DNA of 64,000 bases. Source: Rhodanobacter humi. GTDB lineage: Bacteria > Pseudomonadota > Gammaproteobacteria > Xanthomonadales > Rhodanobacteraceae. The notes beneath the pieces are model-generated. The model searched no databases, had not been told where the DNA came from, and worked only from the letters and a program-made list of their open reading frames with translations. Positions 62,201 to 64,000 of this stretch are shown one piece after another. A program made the translations under genes and the position numbers. Numbering within the stretch: position 1 is the first letter of the stretch; every line of letters begins with the position of its first letter. The DNA lies in NCBI RefSeq assembly GCF_041107455.1, contig NZ_JBGBPY010000001.1, forward strand, positions 2,294,001-2,358,000, written 5' to 3'.

Positions 62201-64000
62201 CCCGTCGCGTCCGGCTCGATCGAGGTGCGCAGCACCGGCTGGCGGCGGACCATGGTGCGCAGCGCCTGCTCGAAGGCGGCGAGATCCAGCGATCCGCTCA
62301 GGCGATGCGCCGACGGCGTGTGAAACGCCACGCCGCCGGGCCTGAGCTGTTCGAGGTACCACACGCGTTGCTGCATCAGCGACAGCGGCGCGCGTTCGCG
62401 GTCAGCCAGGCGCGCGATCTGGCGCGGCTCCTGTTTGCCGGCTGCACCTGCCGCGCGTATCGCTGCCGCCAGCCGCGCCACGGTTGGCGCTTCGAACAGG
62501 GTACGCAGCGACAGCGCCAGACCCAGCTCGCGATTGAGGCGCGCGGTGAGTTGCGCGGCGAGCAGAGAGTGCCCGCCGTGCTCGAAGAAGTCGTCGTCCA
62601 GGCCCGGCTCCAGTCCACCCAGCACGGCCGCCATCGCCTGCGCGATCTGGCGCTCCAGTTCGTCGCGCGGCGCAGCGCGCGCGACGGCCGGCGCGGCGGC
62701 GAGCGGCGCCGGCAGCCGGGCGCGGTCGATCTTGCCATTGGGTAGCAGTGGCAGCGCAGCCAGCACCACGAAGTGCTGCGGCAGCATGTATTCGGGCAGG
62801 CGTTCGCGCAGGCGGCTGCGCAAGGCGGCCTCGTCCACCGGCGCTTCGCTCGCCAGATAGGCAACCAGGCGTGCGTCGCCCGGACGATCCTCGCGCACCA
62901 TCACCAGGGCTTGCGTCACCGGCGGATGGCCGGCCAGCTGCGTCTCGATCTCGCCGGGTTCGATGCGGAAGCCGCGAAGCTTGATCTGGAAGTCGGCGCG
63001 GCCAAGGTGTTCGAGGGTGCCGTCGGCGCGCCAGCGGCCGCGGTCGCCGGTGCGGTAGAGCCGTGCACCGGGTTCGGCGGAGAACGGATCGGCGACGAAG
63101 CGCTCGGCGGTGAGCTCCGGCCGGTGCAGGTAGCCGAGCGCCACGCCCGCGCCGCCGATCCACAGCTCGCCCGGCACGCCCAGCGGACAGGGCTGGCGCC
63201 GTTCGTCCAGCACCCACACCGTGGTGTTCGCGATCGGCGTGCCGATGGTGATCGGCTGATCCGGCGCCACCTGGGCACAGGTCGACCACACCGTGGTCTC
63301 GGTGGGGCCGTACATGTTCCACAGCGCGCCGCAGCGTGCCCGCAGCGCGGTGGCCAGATCCGGCGCCAGCGCCTCGCCGCCGCACAGCGCGCGGAAGTCC
63401 GGGCCGCCTTGCCAGCCGGCCTGCAGCAGCATGCGCCAGCTGGCCGGCGTGGCCTGCATCAGCGTGATGCGGTGGCCGGCCAGCAGCGTCTTCAGTGCGT
63501 CGCCGTCCATCGCCTGCTCGCGCGTGGCCAGCACCACGCAGCCGCCCACGCCCAGCGGCCCGAGCAGTTCCAGCACCGCGATGTCGAAGGACAGCGTGGT
63601 GACGGCGAGCAGGCGGTCGTCGGCGCGTAGGCCGGGACGCTCGGCCATGCTGGCGAGGAAGTTCGCCACGGCGCGATGCGGGATCGCCACGCCCTTGGGC
63701 CGACCGGTGGAGCCGGAGGTATAGATCACGTAGGCGGTAGCCGCGGGATCGACGGACAGCGCGGGCGGCGTGACGGGCAGCGCGTCCCAGCCGGCGGGCG
63801 GTGCATCCAGCGCGATCGGCGGGCGGTCCGGCCGATCGAAGCGTGCGGCCAGCGACGCCTGGGTGAGCAGCACCGCCAGCTTGGCGTCGGCGACCATGTA
63901 GGCCAGCCGCTCGGCGGGGAAGGCGGGATCGAGCGGGACGTAGCCGGCGCCGGCCTTGAGCGTGCCGAGCAGAGCGGCGAGCATGGCGGGGCCGCGTTCG
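59227..64000 (-). CDS. Nonribosomal peptide synthetase, A-PCP-C-A-PCP visible (5' end outside window)
   Basis: About 1590 residues visible; the frame continues past base 64000. In order: adenylation domain 1 (to ~62700), carrier FFEHGGHSLLAAQL (~62560), condensation domain (LSLMQQRVWYLEQL; active motif MTHHIVWDGWSF near 61975-62000), adenylation domain 2 (~61010-59570) and carrier [14 protein letters not shown] (~59410), ending LRRLLGLR. Both adenylation domains have the same code, hand-read as D-I-L-Q-L-G-M-V-W-K, close to published glycine codes. No epimerase or thioesterase is visible. It precedes the second synthetase gene by 123 bases, so chain transfer to that protein or to a polysaccharide acceptor is possible. 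Confidence 0.93.
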   Translation of the reverse strand, partial: ERGPAMLAALLGTLKAGAGYVPLDPAFPAERLAYMVADAKLAVLLTQASLAARFDRPDRPPIALDAPPAGWDALPVTPPALSVDPAATAYVIYTSGSTGRPKGVAIPHRAVANFLASMAERPGLRADDRLLAVTTLSFDIAVLELLGPLGVGGCVVLATREQAMDGDALKTLLAGHRITLMQATPASWRMLLQAGWQGGPDFRALCGGEALAPDLATALRARCGALWNMYGPTETTVWSTCAQVAPDQPITIGTPIANTTVWVLDERRQPCPLGVPGELWIGGAGVALGYLHRPELTAERFVADPFSAEPGARLYRTGDRGRWRADGTLEHLGRADFQIKLRGFRIEPGEIETQLAGHPPVTQALVMVREDRPGDARLVAYLASEAPVDEAALRSRLRERLPEYMLPQHFVVLAALPLLPNGKIDRARLPAPLAAAPAVARAAPRDELERQIAQAMAAVLGGLEPGLDDDFFEHGGHSLLAAQLTARLNRELGLALSLRTLFEAPTVARLAAAIRAAGAAGKQEPRQIARLADRERAPLSLMQQRVWYLEQLRPGGVAFHTPSAHRLSGSLDLAAFEQALRTMVRRQPVLRTSIEPDATGAMQRIHAELEVELPLEDLSGMPADERDAWLRRRLDALIAEPFDLATPPLFRARLFRLGEQEHVFFFMTHHIVWDGWSFDLLYRELSALYEAFRTGQPDPLPPLAVEYGDFAAWQRQWMQGEELQRQLDHWLSRLKGRIEPLELPADRVRPTRMSGAGATEWIVLPSERLIAVHALAQQAGTTPFIVLLAAYFALLHRLGGQRDLVVSTPVRGRDAVELEPMMGFFVNALPLRLAIDPQASFLDTLRAVRTMVLDAFACPDVPFEHLVKALRLPRDESRPPLAQAMFSFQDVRGRATTWGGLQHEHLPVFQRGSTEDLGLWFIEQEQRLLGGMGFNADIFDPSTAARFRRSYETLLEGALADPRQSIAQLPLLPADELARLHAWNATNAAIPVPTMHGAFERQASASPERPALRCGDETLSYRALDEQANRIAHGLIAHGVHPGDLVGIALERGPAMLAALLGTLKAGAGYVPLDPAFPAERLAYMVADAKLAVLLTQASLAARFDRPDRPPIALDAPPAGWDALPVTPPALSVDPAATAYVIYTSGSTGRPKGVAIPHRAVANFLASMAERPGLRADDRLLAVTTLSFDIAVLELLGPLGVGGCVVLATREQAMDGDALKTLLAGHRITLMQATPASWRMLLQAGWQGGPDFRALCGGEALAPDLATALRARCGALWNMYGPTETTVWSTCAQVAPDQPITIGTPIANTTVWVLDERRQPCPLGVPGELWIGGAGVALGYLHRPELTAERFVADPFSAEPGARLYRTGDRGRWRADGTLEHLGRADFQIKLRGFRIEPGEIETIAREDAAVNDAAAVVCELSASDQRLVLYVAATEAEATLLPRLRGMLESQLPGYMRPQHIVRLEAFPQTPNGKLDRKALPLPATTSGDEPAPRSADDDPRRRYLGAVWCELIGVGEVASQDNFFDVGGHSLLAVELATRVQRETGVRLNLLDIASSTLAALAGQLPEPAAAGPHVPFGHRLRRLLGLR
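59791..60850. repeat. Direct repeat copy 1 (adenylation domain 2 coding region)
   Basis: By eye identical to 62941-64000, offset 3150 bases (1050 codons, one synthetase module). The copy starts at CGTCTCGATCTCGCCGGG and remains identical as far as the window edge allows, so the repeat may run beyond 60850. Confidence 0.92.
62941..64000. repeat. Direct repeat copy 2 (adenylation domain 1 coding region)
   Basis: Partner of 59791-60850, cut by the end of the window. The flanks differ immediately outside the left boundary (GATCGTCTC against CTGCGTCTC), marking a sharp edge just after the GEIET-coding region of the adenylation domain. Confidence 0.92.

Overview
The window is GC-rich and densely packed with genes. 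It looks like the chromosome of a gammaproteobacterium of the order Xanthomonadales (Lysobacterales), probably near the Rhodanobacteraceae (Dyella/Rhodanobacter/Frateuria type). I infer this from the TonB receptor / tryptophan-halogenase / sugar-enzyme locus, the combined ilv-leu operon, the GTAGGAGCGGCTTCAGCCGCGA-type intergenic palindromes and the other intergenic repeats. No rRNA, tRNA, CRISPR array, prophage or insertion-sequence transposase was seen.

Layout. (1) 1-7939 holds housekeeping and small genes: a partial DoxX-like membrane protein, comF, ubiA, a TfoX-N protein, a membrane-bound CadC-like winged-helix/TPR regulator, a secreted protein of unknown function, two VOC-fold proteins and two small membrane proteins. 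(2) 7972-21992 is a complete branched-chain amino-acid block on the minus strand, in transcription order leuA, ilvE, leuC, leuD, leuB, ilvC, a VOC-like gene, ilvG, ilvM, ilvA, ilvD. In front of leuA lies a readable transcription attenuator: a promoter, a 45-residue leader peptide with seven Leu codons (none CTG) whose ATG falls at the predicted transcript start, an 8-bp antiterminator and a U-tailed terminator. Repeat elements have entered this block. One forms a 39-codon in-frame insertion in leuB and another forms the C-terminal tail of ilvE.

(3) 22336-38169 is a carbohydrate-scavenging locus: a LacI regulator, a TonB-dependent receptor, a tryptophan-halogenase-like flavoprotein, a secreted COG5368/PF10091 'glucoamylase-like' glycosidase, an ABC sugar importer (binding lipoprotein, two permeases, and a divergently placed ATPase), a GH1 beta-glucosidase and a GH39 beta-xylosidase-like enzyme. 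A polymer would be cut outside or in the periplasm, imported as oligosaccharides and finished by GH1/GH39. Two different LacI-type palindromes (22350-22363 and 35129-35144) suggest at least two regulators. Non-coding gaps here hold large inverted-repeat elements.

(4) 39129-45068 (plus) and 45070-64000 (minus) form an exopolysaccharide locus arranged as two convergent operons whose stop codons are one base apart. The plus operon encodes the export lipoprotein, chain-length determinant, a CpsD-like ATPase without the P-loop lysine, an outer-membrane barrel and two alpha/beta-hydrolase-fold proteins with altered nucleophile elbows. The minus operon encodes two deacetylase-fold proteins, four glycosyltransferases, a PaaK/CapK-like adenylate-forming enzyme, a flippase, an O-antigen polymerase/ligase-like protein and, transcribed first, two nonribosomal peptide synthetases. 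All three adenylation domains in view carry hand-read glycine-like specificity codes, neither synthetase has a thioesterase, and two adenylation domains are identical at DNA level over at least 1060 bp. A peptide (possibly glycine) decoration of an exopolysaccharide is the most novel hypothesis in the window.
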